Below, one piece after another: positions 26,613-34,656 of a stretch of 64,000 nucleotides of DNA (position 1 is the first letter of the stretch; every line of letters starts with the position of its first letter). Made by a program: the position numbers and the translations under genes. Location of the stretch: positions 868,001 through 932,000 of the forward strand of contig NZ_CP073695.1 in NCBI RefSeq assembly GCF_018228765.1, in the 5' to 3' direction. The notes under the pieces were generated by a model that was not told the DNA's origin, did not search any database, and was given only the letters and a program-made list of their open reading frames with translations. The stretch is from Halorubrum ruber (GTDB lineage: Archaea > Halobacteriota > Halobacteria > Halobacteriales > Haloferacaceae).

Positions 26613-27089
26613 TCATCGAGATGCGCTCGTTCGCGTCGAGAGTCGACTAACAGCCACCCCGGCCGCATACCCGACGAGCCCGATCACGACCGCGAACAGC
26701 AGTCCGTATTTAAACCCGTACTCGATCCCGCCGAGCAACTCCGCGCGTGCCGACTCGTACCCGTATCCCAGCATTCGCGGGTGGTTGTACCGGGTTGACC
26801 CCGCCCAGCGACCGGTGAGGGAGCCGACGAGCGGCGGGAACGCGAACCACCAGAGTCCGACGAGCCACAGCGAGCCGACGGTCGGGACGAGGCCCGCACC
26901 CGCGAATCCCGCCGCGATAGCGATCCCGAGCGCCAGCGTGATCCAGCCGAGGGAGAGCCCGACGTTGAGCCCGAGCGCGAATCCGAGGGAGGCGAGCAGG
27001 AGGAGGCCGACCACCGTCAGCGCGAGGAGCTCCCTCGCCGGCGACTCTCCGACGATGTGTGGCGAGGAGCGCACACTTTCGAGGACCAT
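26613..27089 (-). CDS. Small multi-pass membrane protein, unknown function
   Basis: 158 residues from ATG 27089 (MVLESVRSSPHIVGESPARE). Three to four hydrophobic helices are visible (LLALTVVGLLLLASLGFALG, a middle WITLALGIAIAAGFAG, LVGLWWFAFPPLVGSL and a C-terminal FAVVIGLVGYAAGVAV). The loop TRYNHPRMLGYGYES is polar. No family is recognised. A Met nine residues further upstream is possible. The gene ends only 13 bp from the tail of repeat copy B. Confidence 0.65.
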   Translation of the reverse strand: MVLESVRSSPHIVGESPARELLALTVVGLLLLASLGFALGLNVGLSLGWITLALGIAIAAGFAGAGLVPTVGSLWLVGLWWFAFPPLVGSLTGRWAGSTRYNHPRMLGYGYESARAELLGGIEYGFKYGLLFAVVIGLVGYAAGVAVSRLSTRTSASR

Positions 27090-27185
27090 GCCCGGCAGGT
27101 GCGTCGCCGCGCGCAAAATCCGTTTCGGGGCTCGGGAGTCAGTCGGACCACAGCGAGGGCGGTCGATGAAGTCGACGGGAGCGGC

Positions 27186-27593
27186 TCACCGCTCGTCGTC
27201 GTCGTACACCCACGCCCCGACGACCTCCTCGTCGCCGTCGCGACGCCAGCGGACCGTCACGACGTCCGGGAACCGGATCGAAATCTGTACCGCTTCCCCG
27301 TCGATCGCGTCGTCCGGGTCGAGGTCGTCGTCCAACTCGGCCCACGCGAGGGTGTCGGACTCGCCCGCCTCGTAGTCGGTGCTGACGTTGGTCACGAACA
27401 CGTCTCCCGCGCGGAGCCGCTCCGTCCCGCCGGTGTGTTCGATGGTCAGTCGGTTCGGCGCGTCGTCCGCGCCCTGGTACTCGAACGCGAAGCAGGCGAA
27501 CTCCTCGCAGTCCGTCAGTTCGCGGTACCCGAGGGCGCCGAACCCGACCGCGCCCGCACCGAGGAGGATGACGGCCCGCCGCTTGGGGGACAT
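27186..27593 (-). CDS. Exported pilin-like small protein
   Basis: 135 residues from ATG 27593 (MSPKRRAVILLGAGAVGFGA). A short basic stretch and one hydrophobic helix at residues about 5-22 look like a signal or anchor. The rest is beta-rich: FAFEYQGADDAPNRLTIEHT, GDVFVTNVSTDYEAG, ISIRFPDVVTVRWRRDGDEE. The LTIEHTGG...V.VRW pattern resembles the C-terminal domain of haloarchaeal type IV pilin-like and surface proteins, but a prepilin peptidase site is not clear. Two cysteines (CEEFAC) follow the helix. It is upstream of repeat copy C on the opposite flank. Confidence 0.68.
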   Translation of the reverse strand: MSPKRRAVILLGAGAVGFGALGYRELTDCEEFACFAFEYQGADDAPNRLTIEHTGGTERLRAGDVFVTNVSTDYEAGESDTLAWAELDDDLDPDDAIDGEAVQISIRFPDVVTVRWRRDGDEEVVGAWVYDDDER

Positions 27594-27643
27594 GGATAGG
27601 CTCGCGTCGCGGCGATAAATAGGAGTTTGGCTGAGCAATCGTG

Positions 27644-28045
27644 TTTATAACTGACTGTCTGTGGATCGCCGGCGAACGCCGCCAAAGCCCCCAGTCGCTT
27701 ACTTATAAACGCTCGACTACTGACCAGCGGAGAACACCGCCAAAGCCCCAGTCGCTTACTTATAAACGCTCGACTACTGACCAGCGGCGAACACCGCCAA
27801 AGCCCCAGTCGCGAGGCGGCCGCACGCTCGCTGCGCTCCTCGGTCGCTCACTCCGTTCGCTCCCTGCGGTGCTTACGTCGCCTGCGGCCGCCTCGCGACT
27901 GCCCCTTTGAGTCCCACCCCGCACCGCTCCGCACAGCACCTCACGCCTCCCCAGCCTCGTCGGCCTCCCTTCGGTCGGCCGACTCCCTCGCGGTCGGCTC
28001 GCGCCCTCCGGGCGCTCGCCGGCGCGCCGTTTGAGTTTTAAATAG
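27644..28045 (-). repeat. Structured intergenic element, copy C
   Basis: Minus-strand copy; the head lies 37 bp after the permease stop. Head box is TTTTAAAT (28036-28045 region). Stem 1 inner pairs are CGGC/GCCG, GA/GA, GCGCCC/GGGCGC; the outer GGCGCG pair is weaker here. Stem 2: GTCGGCC/GGCCGAC. Stem 3: TCGCGAGGCGGCCGCA (27809-27824) with TGCGGCCGCCTCGCGA (27883-27898), plus the CAAAGCCCCAG/CTGCCCCTTTG flanks. The tail has two extra units: CAAAG at 27683, 27741 and 27798 (steps of 58 and 57), each with a TTATAAA box. It fills the 27594-28081 gap. Confidence 0.85.
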
Positions 28046-28081
28046 CACGGCGCGGTGCGGCTGATCGACCACCGCGCGGAG

Positions 28082-29254
28082 TCAGTTCCGCAGCGCCTCA
28101 ACCGGGCGCTCGTTGGCCGCCTTCCAAGCGGGGTACGCGCCGCTGACGATCCCCACGCCAACGCCGAAGACGAGAGCGAGCAGGAGGTAGTAGCCGTTCG
28201 TCGGGTCGAGCACGAGCGCGGCGTCGACCGCGGGCGTCGCGATGACGAGCCCGGCGACGAGCAGGACCGTGAGCAGCGTGCCGGCCGCGGCGCCGGCCGC
28301 GCCGATCAGCCCGGCCTCCGCGAGCAGGACGCGCAACACGTCGCGGCGGGCGACGCCCACCGCGCGCATCACCCCGATCTCCTGCCTGCGCTCGACGGTG
28401 CTCATCAGCATGACGTTGAGGATCGAGACGCCGGCGACGACTAAGGAGATCGCGCCGAGCCCGAGCAGGAACGTCGAGAGCAGGTCGAAGAACTCGTTGA
28501 TCTCGTCGACGAGCGCGGCTAATTCGAACAGGTCGACGCGCTCCTGTCGGGCGTTCACCTCCTCGCGGATGGCGTCCGCCGCGGCGCGTGCCTCCGCCCC
28601 CGAGTCGGAGATGACGAGCGCCTGCGCGTAGCCGTCGGCCGAGAACGCCGACTCCGGCAGGAAGACGGCGTCGTCGGGCGCCACCGGGCTGAACGTCTGG
28701 CTCTCGACCAACACGGCGATCACCCGCACCTGCGACCCCGCGATCTCGACGGTGTCGCCCGCGCCGGCGTCGAGGTCCGCCGCGATCCCCGCGCCGAGGA
28801 TCGCGCCCTGCCGGTGGCGCTCGGGGAGCCGCCCCTCCGCGGCCTCGTACGCCAACGCCGGCTCCTCGATCCCGTACACCGTCGCGAACGTCTGGTCGCC
28901 CTGCCGCGCGACCGTGGCGCTGTCGGAGTATAGCGGCACCACGGCCGGTTCGCCGACCGCGCGCCGGATCGAGGCGACGTCCGCGTCCGAAAGAGATTCA
29001 ACGCCCGCGTCAGCGTTCGGCGAGACGACGACCTGCGTCCCGATGTCGCCGATGGCGTCGTCGGCGCCCAGCGCAAGCACGTTCCCGAAGATGCCGAGCG
29101 CCGCGACCGCGAGGACACCGATACAGACGCCCAGCACCGCCAACACCGTCCGAACGCGGTTCCGTCGCAGGTTGCGCGAGGCCATCGACACCGCGGGCCG
29201 CCAGCCGCGGAGCCAGCCGGCGCGGCCGCTCGCTCGTCGACCGTCGCCGCTCAC
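28082..29254 (-). CDS. FtsX-like ABC transporter permease (MacB type)
   Basis: 390 residues from GTG 29254 (VSGDGRRASGRAGWLRGWRP). MASRNLRRNRVRTVLAVLGV is the typical FtsX/MacB first helix, followed by a periplasmic-type domain (residues about 60-250) and three C-terminal helices (LLGLGAISLVVAGVSILNVM, RRQEIGVMRAVGVARRDVLR, LFGVGVGIVSGAYPAWKAAN). It is the membrane subunit of a lipoprotein or peptide exporter working with the ATPase encoded 14 bp upstream. A start upstream of 29254 would overlap the ATPase tail repeats and was rejected; an alternative start is the Met of MASRNL. Confidence 0.88.
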   Translation of the reverse strand: MSGDGRRASGRAGWLRGWRPAVSMASRNLRRNRVRTVLAVLGVCIGVLAVAALGIFGNVLALGADDAIGDIGTQVVVSPNADAGVESLSDADVASIRRAVGEPAVVPLYSDSATVARQGDQTFATVYGIEEPALAYEAAEGRLPERHRQGAILGAGIAADLDAGAGDTVEIAGSQVRVIAVLVESQTFSPVAPDDAVFLPESAFSADGYAQALVISDSGAEARAAADAIREEVNARQERVDLFELAALVDEINEFFDLLSTFLLGLGAISLVVAGVSILNVMLMSTVERRQEIGVMRAVGVARRDVLRVLLAEAGLIGAAGAAAGTLLTVLLVAGLVIATPAVDAALVLDPTNGYYLLLALVFGVGVGIVSGAYPAWKAANERPVEALRN

Positions 29255-29267
29255 GGGTCCCCACCGC

Positions 29268-30191
29268 TCATTGGCTACCCCAGTCGGCCCAGTTGCTCTC
29301 GGATTCCGGTTCGTCGCCGCTTTCCGGTTCGTTGCCGCTTTTCGGCTCGTTGTCGCTTTCCGGCTCGTCACCGCTTTCCGGCTCGTCACCGCTTTCCGGT
29401 TCGGCGTCGGACATCGATCCGGCGCCGTCCGGCAGCCCGCCGGTCATCTTCCCGTCGGTGAGGTCGACGACGCGGTCGGCGTACTCCTCGACGAGCGGGT
29501 CGTGCGTCACCGCGACGACGGCAACCCCCTCGGCCTTGACGCGTTCGAACTCCGCGAGGATCGCCTCCCCCGTCTCGGTGTCGAGGTTCCCCGTCGGCTC
29601 GTCCGCGAGCAGCACGGCCGGCTCGTTGATCAGCGCGCGGGCGATGGCGACGCGCTGTTTCTGCCCGCCGGACAGCTCGCTCGGCTCGTGGTCGAGCCGG
29701 TCTCCGAGCCCGAACCGCGAGAGCAGGTCCGCGGCGCGGTCCGTCGCGTCGCCGGGGTCGAACGCGGTCGGCATCGCGACGTTCTCGACCGCGGTCAGCG
29801 TCGGCAGCAGGTGGAAGTCCTGGAAGACGAACCCGATCGACTCCTTTCGCGCCCGCGTCCGCTCCGCGACGGAGAGGTTCGTCACGTCGACGCCGTCGAG
29901 GAGTCGCTGCCCCTCGGTCGGGTCGTCGAGCAGCCCGAGCACGTTCAGCAGCGTCGACTTCCCGGAGCCGCTGGGACCCACCACGGCGACGAACTCGCCG
30001 GGCCGCACCGCGAAGTCGACGTCGTCGAGCGCGACGACCGGCTCGCCGCCGCCGCTCGGATAGCGCTTGACGACGCCCCGGAGCGCGACGCCGTGGCCGT
30101 CGCTCGGGGCGGCCTCGACCGGTGAACCGTCCGTCGACTCGGTCGACCGCTCGCTCGCGGGCTCCGCGTCGAGTTCGACATCCCCGCTCAC
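29268..30191 (-). CDS. ABC transporter ATPase (MacB/LolD type)
   Basis: 307 residues from GTG 30191. Walker A GPSGSGKST, Q loop FVFQDFHLLP, signature LSGGQKQR, Walker B VLLADEPTGNLD and the H-loop THD are present. The leader of about 35 residues is acidic. The C-terminus after TDGKMTGGLPDG carries six hexapeptide repeats of the PESGDE type, encoded by 18-bp tandem repeats (about 29295-29405) that may vary in number. It overlaps the CARDB gene by 4 bp (GTGA), and the three genes form an exporter operon. Confidence 0.93.
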   Translation of the reverse strand: MSGDVELDAEPASERSTESTDGSPVEAAPSDGHGVALRGVVKRYPSGGGEPVVALDDVDFAVRPGEFVAVVGPSGSGKSTLLNVLGLLDDPTEGQRLLDGVDVTNLSVAERTRARKESIGFVFQDFHLLPTLTAVENVAMPTAFDPGDATDRAADLLSRFGLGDRLDHEPSELSGGQKQRVAIARALINEPAVLLADEPTGNLDTETGEAILAEFERVKAEGVAVVAVTHDPLVEEYADRVVDLTDGKMTGGLPDGAGSMSDAEPESGDEPESGDEPESDNEPKSGNEPESGDEPESESNWADWGSQ

Positions 30192-31651
30192 GGCGCCGAC
30201 CCGTCTCGTCGCCGCCCCGTCGACCCGCCGATGCGTCCGGTCCTGACCGCGACGCCCACCGCGCCGGCGAGGCCGACGAGCGCGAGGCCGCTCGCGACCG
30301 CGCCCGCGGCGCCCACGCCGCCCGCGCCGATCCGGCCGAGCGTGCCGCCGGCCTCCTCGTCGTCGTCGGGTTCGGGCGCCGCCACCGTCAGCGTCTCCGT
30401 GTACCGGACGCCGCGCTCGGTGTAGGCGACGCGGATCGGGATTTCGTCGGCGACCGAGGCGTTCACCGCGGTCGGCAGGTCGAAGCCGACGAAGTCGCTC
30501 GCGCCGAGCGTCCCGACGAAGTACTCCTCGCCCGCCGGGGTCGGCTCGACGCCGGGCGCGTCGCCGACCGAGACCACCGCGCCCGTCATCTCGCCGCTCC
30601 CCGCGTTGCCGAGGTTGGCGTCGATGACGACCGCGCCGTCCGCGGTCTCCCGCACGGTCGCGTCCGTCACGGTCGGCGTCGCCTCGCGGACCGGGTAGGT
30701 CACCGTCGACTCCGCGGTGCGGTCGGCGCCGCGCTCGTTCCGCTGGTCCGTGTCGGCCCGGAACGCCGCGGTGACCGTCACGTCCGAGCGCCGGTCGAGC
30801 GGCCCGAGGTCGACGATCACCCGCCGCTCCTCGCCGGGCGCGACGTCCTCGACGACGAACGGGCCGACGTCGACCGTCTCCGCGCCGTCGCCGCCGTCGC
30901 CGGATCCTTCCGCACCGTCGCCAGACCCGTCCGCGCCGCCCGCGCCGTCGACCGCGGTCCCGACCGCTCGGAGGCTGACCCGGTCGGCGGTCGTCGTACC
31001 AGTGTTGACCACGGTCACCTCAACGGGCGAGTCGGCGATCGGCGGCGACTCGCCTTGGCCGCCGGCGTCGCCCGTGTCGAGCCCGCCGCCGCCGCCGAAG
31101 ATGCCCTGAATGCCGCCGACGCCGAGGTCGCCGGCCGATGTCTCGCTCCCGTCGTCGGTCCGGAGGTCCTCGGGGTCGAGCGCGCGAGTCCGGAGGTCGA
31201 GCGCGACCTGCGTCGGCCGCACCTCGATCACCGTCTCGCGGCTGACGGTCACGAACTCGCCGCTCGTCGACTGGTTCGCCACTGCCTCGACGGTGAGCCG
31301 CTTCGCGCCCGGCTCGTCGAACGCCGTCCACAGCGTCGCGTCGAGGGAGTCGCCAGCCGAGAGGGCGCCGACGCCGGAGACGCTGTCGAGCACGTCGCCG
31401 TCCGCGTTCCGAACGCGGACCTCGGTGACGTTCGCCGCCGCGTCGCTGCCCCCGGAGTTCGAGACGGTGACGTTCAGCGCCGTTCGCTCGCCGACGGTCG
31501 GGCCGCTCGGCGACGCCCCGACCTCGCCGACGGTGATCCGCGCGTCCGGTACCGCCGCCGCGCCCCCGACCGCGAAGGCCCCGCCGACGGCCGCGAGCAG
31601 CGCCAGCGCGGCCAGCAGCGCGGCTGTAGTTCTTGTGTGCGTCAATGTCAT
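30188..31651 (-). CDS. Exported CARDB-type protein anchored at the C-terminus
   Basis: 487 residues from ATG 31651 (MTLTHTRTTAALLAALALLA), which begins a Sec signal peptide. An AGGAG sequence sits a few bases upstream. Repeated Ig-like CARDB modules follow: ALNVTVSNSGGSDAAANVTE, PVEVTVVNTGTTTADRVSLR and VVIDANLGNAGSGEMTGAVV. One glycine/aspartate-rich linker lies between modules. The C-terminus has a membrane helix (AVASGLALVGLAGAVGVAVR) and a basic tail. It is first in an operon with an ATPase and an FtsX permease, and may be the extracytoplasmic component or cargo handler of that exporter. Confidence 0.86.
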   Translation of the reverse strand: MTLTHTRTTAALLAALALLAAVGGAFAVGGAAAVPDARITVGEVGASPSGPTVGERTALNVTVSNSGGSDAAANVTEVRVRNADGDVLDSVSGVGALSAGDSLDATLWTAFDEPGAKRLTVEAVANQSTSGEFVTVSRETVIEVRPTQVALDLRTRALDPEDLRTDDGSETSAGDLGVGGIQGIFGGGGGLDTGDAGGQGESPPIADSPVEVTVVNTGTTTADRVSLRAVGTAVDGAGGADGSGDGAEGSGDGGDGAETVDVGPFVVEDVAPGEERRVIVDLGPLDRRSDVTVTAAFRADTDQRNERGADRTAESTVTYPVREATPTVTDATVRETADGAVVIDANLGNAGSGEMTGAVVSVGDAPGVEPTPAGEEYFVGTLGASDFVGFDLPTAVNASVADEIPIRVAYTERGVRYTETLTVAAPEPDDDEEAGGTLGRIGAGGVGAAGAVASGLALVGLAGAVGVAVRTGRIGGSTGRRRDGSAP

Positions 31652-31883
31652 ATCTCCTAAGCGACCGCCGTGGATATATCCGTCGGCGACGGAAGCGGGC
31701 CCGTGGCGCCGCTTTGCGGTGGACGCGACGGCGGTCCGCGCGGGGCCCCTCACGACCGGCGACCAGCCGGACTTCGGGGTTTCGGCGGCCTCCGAGACGT
31801 ACCGGTTACGGACCCTTTTTCAACGGCCCGACGTAAGGAAGGGTAATGAGCGAACGCGACACCGCGCGAGCGGGTGATGGGCG

Positions 31884-32696
31884 ATGATGGGGAACAACGA
31901 CCAGCAGGCGTACGACCGCGGCACGTCGCTGTTCTCGCCCGACGGGCGCATCTACCAGGTCGAGTACGCCCGCGAGGCGGTCTCGCGCGGCGCGCCGAGC
32001 GTCGGCGTCCGGACGACGGACGGCGTCGTCTTCGTCGCGATGTCTCGCCCCTCCTCGTCGCTGATGGAGGCCGAGAGCATCGAGAAGCTCCACAAGCTCG
32101 ACGACCACGTCGGCACCGCGAGCGCGGGCCACGTCGCCGACGCCCGCCAGCTGATCGACCTCGCGCGCCGCCAGTCGCAGGGGAACCGCCTGCGCTACGG
32201 CGAGCCCGTCGGCGTCGAGACGCTGACGAAGTTCGTCACCGACCACATCCAAGAGAACACGCAGCGCGGCGGCACGCGCCCCTACGGCGCCGCGCTCCTC
32301 ATCGGCGGCATCGACGACGGCGAGCCGCGCCTGTTCGCCGCCGACCCCTCGGGCACGCCCAACGAGTGGAAGGCGACCGTCATCGGCGGCGGCCGGCAGG
32401 AGATTCAGGGCCACCTCGAAGACGAGTGGACCGACGACCTCTCGCTTTCGGACGGCATCGAGCTCGCGGTCGCGGCGCTGGCCGCCCACGACGACGAGTT
32501 CGAGCCCTCGGACCTCGCGGTCGCGACCGTGACCGAGGCCGACGGCTTCCGGACGGTCCCGGTCGAGGAGGTCGAGGCCGCGTTCGAGGCGGCGGGCCTC
32601 GACGTCGACGACGAGGAGGACGATGAGACCGACGCGGACGACACCGACGCGGAAGACACCGACGCGGACGACACCGACGCGGGCGCCGGCGAGTAG
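31884..32696 (+). CDS. psmA: Proteasome alpha subunit
   Basis: 270 residues from ATG 31884 or 31887. The alpha signature YDRGTSLFSPDGRIYQVEYA is complete, followed by GAPSVGVRTTDGVVFVAMSR, the conserved HVGTASAGHVADARQLIDLA and RPYGAALLIGG. The subunit forms the outer rings of the 20S proteasome and gates access. The last 25 residues are an acidic repeat of the ADDTDAED kind. Haloarchaea have two alpha paralogues, and I cannot decide which this is. A 13-codon ORF (31845) ends at the start codon. Confidence 0.96.
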   Translation: MMGNNDQQAYDRGTSLFSPDGRIYQVEYAREAVSRGAPSVGVRTTDGVVFVAMSRPSSSLMEAESIEKLHKLDDHVGTASAGHVADARQLIDLARRQSQGNRLRYGEPVGVETLTKFVTDHIQENTQRGGTRPYGAALLIGGIDDGEPRLFAADPSGTPNEWKATVIGGGRQEIQGHLEDEWTDDLSLSDGIELAVAALAAHDDEFEPSDLAVATVTEADGFRTVPVEEVEAAFEAAGLDVDDEEDDETDADDTDAEDTDADDTDAGAGE

Positions 32697-32814
32697 CGGC
32701 TCCGCCCAGACGCCCTCGACCGGCTAACGGTCGGCGTTCGTCGGCCGAGTGCGCGGAATTGTATACCTCACACACAACACTTTTAGCGCCGGGACGCCAT
32801 ACGTACACTGTAAA

Positions 32815-33213
32815 ATGCCCGATTCGATGTCCGAACAGCTCCAACGGGACATGGAGTGCGAGGGGTTACTCGAGTGTTTCCACGGCCTGAAGCAGTTAGA
32901 CAAGGACTGCTACCAGACGCTCGTATCAGCCGACGAGGCGCTCACGATCGACGAGGTCGCCGAGCGCGTCGACCGGGAACGCTCCACCGCCTACCGTGCG
33001 GTTCAGCGGCTCCTCAAGGCCGGCTTCATCCAGAAAGAACAGATCAACTACGAGCAGGGTGGCTACTACCACGTGTACATGCCGACGGACCCGTCGCAGA
33101 TCGCGGACGACATGCAGCGGCTGCTCAACGACTGGTACGCGAAGATGGGACAGCTCATCGGCGAGTTCGAGGACAAGTACGAGCAGCCCGAGCGCGCTAC
33201 CGTCAAGAACTGA
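32815..33213 (+). CDS. TrmB-like winged-helix regulator with conserved cysteines
   Basis: 132 residues from ATG 32815 (MPDSMSEQLQRDMECEGLLE). Residues 45-85 form a winged helix: ALTIDEVAERVDRERSTAYR AVQRLLKAGFI in two parts. The N-terminal helix has Cys15, Cys21 and Cys32 (ECEGLLECFHG...KDC), suggesting thiol sensing. The C-terminal part (RLLNDWYAKMGQLIGEFEDK) is a dimerisation helix. It resembles the haloarchaeal thiol-based TrmB-type regulator OxsR; that link is inference. Neighbours are DsrE, TusA and Usp genes, consistent with sulfur or redox control. A further in-frame Met at 32827 is an alternative start. Confidence 0.82.
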   Translation: MPDSMSEQLQRDMECEGLLECFHGLKQLDKDCYQTLVSADEALTIDEVAERVDRERSTAYRAVQRLLKAGFIQKEQINYEQGGYYHVYMPTDPSQIADDMQRLLNDWYAKMGQLIGEFEDKYEQPERATVKN

Positions 33214-33543
33214 CCGAGCTTCCGCAGCGGCCGACCGAGCTACCCCAGCGGCCGACCATTCGGTCGTGACGCGGCCCGACGCGCGGAACTCGGCGTGCGA
33301 GCGGTCGGTGTCGGTATCGTGTCGTTTCTTCGGTGGAGCAGTCGGCTCGCGGTCAGATTCTTGTTCCGGCGGTCGGTGCGATTCGGACGGAGTCGCGCCC
33401 GGCTCTCCGTTCCCAGTCGCTGTACCGCTTCGAGCGGTTCCTCGCAGTCCGGACAGGTCTCTTCGGCGGGTGCGTGTGCGGTTTTCCCACATCTTCCGAA
33501 AACAGGTGTGACGGGAAAACCGGGGGTGACGCGGCGCCGACGC
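33214..33543. other. 330-bp gap without a supportable gene
   Basis: No ORF here has both a plausible start and haloarchaeal composition. On the minus strand one frame reads RCGKTAHAPAEETCPDCEEP, which looks like a zinc-knuckle remnant (two CxxC-like pairs), but it lacks an ATG/GTG and has no conserved context. Otherwise I see no repeat or RNA. Confidence 0.5.
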
Positions 33544-33927
33544 TCAGAACGTGAACACGTGGTCGGCGTCGTCGGCGGCTTCGAGGAACGTGACCGCGCC
33601 GGCGAACTGCGTCGTCAGGTCGTCGTCGATGGCGTCCTGCTCCCACTGGAGCATGTCCAGCGTGGTCGTACACGCGACCGAGGTGACCGCCTCACCGCCG
33701 TCGGCGATCAGCTGGTCGAGCATGTCGTAGGGGTTCGGCATCCCCTCGTCGAGGAGCGGCTGGACCGAAGAGAGGTCCTTCTCACCCTCCAGCAGGTGCG
33801 TCAGCCCGTCGAAGGTGAAGTAGAGGAACACGTCCGTGTCCATCGTCAGCGCGACGTGGCCGAGGTTGGTCGCCATCGCGAGGTTCTTCGGGTCGTCGTC
33901 GGAGATGATGATGCCAATTTCGTCCAT
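33544..33927 (-). CDS. DsrE/DsrF-like sulfur relay protein
   Basis: 127 residues from ATG 33927 (MDEIGIIISDDDPKNLAMAT). DsrE-fold features: IIISDDDPKNLAMATNLGHV, DVFLYFTFDGLTHLL, and a C-terminal VTSVACTTTLDMLQWEQDAI with a Cys in the position used for sulfur transfer. It lies 2 bp after the tusA-like stop, so the two are probably co-translated. It likely works with TusA in persulfide trafficking (thiolated tRNA, Mo cofactor or sulfur oxidation); which pathway is not shown. Confidence 0.85.
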   Translation of the reverse strand: MDEIGIIISDDDPKNLAMATNLGHVALTMDTDVFLYFTFDGLTHLLEGEKDLSSVQPLLDEGMPNPYDMLDQLIADGGEAVTSVACTTTLDMLQWEQDAIDDDLTTQFAGAVTFLEAADDADHVFTF

Positions 33928-33929
33928 GC

Positions 33930-34175
33930 TCACTCCTCCTTGCGGACGTAGTGGGTGTACACGTCGTCGCCCTCCTCCTGTTCGAGGAGCGTGACGCCGT
34001 CGGTGCCGGTCGCCCATCCGTCGATGTCGCTCACGCTGCCGGGGTCGGTCGCGACGACCTTCAACACCTCACCGGGGGCGAGGTCGTCTATCGCGCCCTT
34101 CGTCTTCACGATGGGCATCGGGCAGCTCAGTCCTTTCACGTCCAGGGTCTCCGCGATGTCGAGTTCTGTGCTCAT
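33930..34175 (-). CDS. TusA/SirA-family sulfur carrier
   Basis: 81 residues, MSTELDIAETLDVKGLSCPM. The CPMP motif in LSCPMPIVKTKGAIDDLAPG carries the sulfur-transferring Cys. The DPGSVSDIDGW segment and length match TusA/SirA proteins. It is first of a two-gene unit with dsrE, transcribed from a promoter in 34176-34230 where AT-rich TTAAAA and a TTGTACGCAA element are seen. It is divergent from a small zinc-binding protein gene. Confidence 0.93.
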   Translation of the reverse strand: MSTELDIAETLDVKGLSCPMPIVKTKGAIDDLAPGEVLKVVATDPGSVSDIDGWATGTDGVTLLEQEEGDDVYTHYVRKEE

Positions 34176-34335
34176 GGGTCAGTTGTTTGTACGCAACAGA
34201 CAATACTCTCTGTGGTGGTTTTAATCTTGCGCATCTGGGTCAATACTAGTAGAAGCGCCGCGACGACCGACGTCGGATCGGTCGGACCCGGTGCCGATGG
34301 CGGCACTTACGGTCGTCGGGGCCGAAGCGGATCCT

Positions 34336-34593
34336 ATGGCGACGACCGTTCGGGTTCGCTGCACCGACTGCGCGTACGAGGAGTCGTTCGACTCGCTCCG
34401 CCGGGCGCGGACCGCGCTCGACGAGCACGAACGCGCGACGAGCCACGCCGTCGACTGGGAGATCGGCGGACTCTCTTCCGGGGTCGAGCGCGCGGGCGAC
34501 GACGCCGGCGTCTGCGGCCGAGAGGGGTGTGCGAACTCCGACTCGCCGCTGCTCGATCACGACCCGTCCGCCGCCTCGGACCCGAGCGACTGA
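34336..34593 (+). CDS. Small Cys-rich (zinc-finger-like) protein
   Basis: 85 residues from ATG 34336 (MATTVRVRCTDCAYEESFDS). The VRCTDC pair and the later CGREGC pair could form one zinc site. The central ALDEHERATSHAVDWEIGGL is a conserved-looking HE...H block. Similar short zinc proteins are abundant and mostly uncharacterised in haloarchaea. It lies between tusA (divergent) and a Usp gene (63 bp downstream). An earlier in-frame ATG (34291) adds hydrophobic residues without support. Confidence 0.72.
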   Translation: MATTVRVRCTDCAYEESFDSLRRARTALDEHERATSHAVDWEIGGLSSGVERAGDDAGVCGREGCANSDSPLLDHDPSAASDPSD

Positions 34594-34656
34594 GTCCGCT
34601 TGTCGTGTGTATTGTACAACAAAAACAATATTACCGTCGGGGACGAAGGGGTAGGT

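Noticed and set aside
26293..26650. ORFs inside the repeat elements (for example Arg/Gly/Ser-rich readings with GGTQRGSRE or WGFGGV strings) as proteins
   Set aside because: They recur in every frame of the structured elements, lack start signals and follow the stem-loop periodicity; the conserved unit is nucleic-acid structure, not a reading frame.
29255..29389. Longer N-terminus for the FtsX permease (repeated SRKA motif)
   Set aside because: The extension is the antisense-frame reading of the 18-bp repeats of the ATPase gene and would overlap it by about 120 bp.
33214..33543. Zinc-knuckle protein gene on the minus strand
   Set aside because: The RCGK...CPDC reading has no ATG or GTG in frame before it; at best a remnant.
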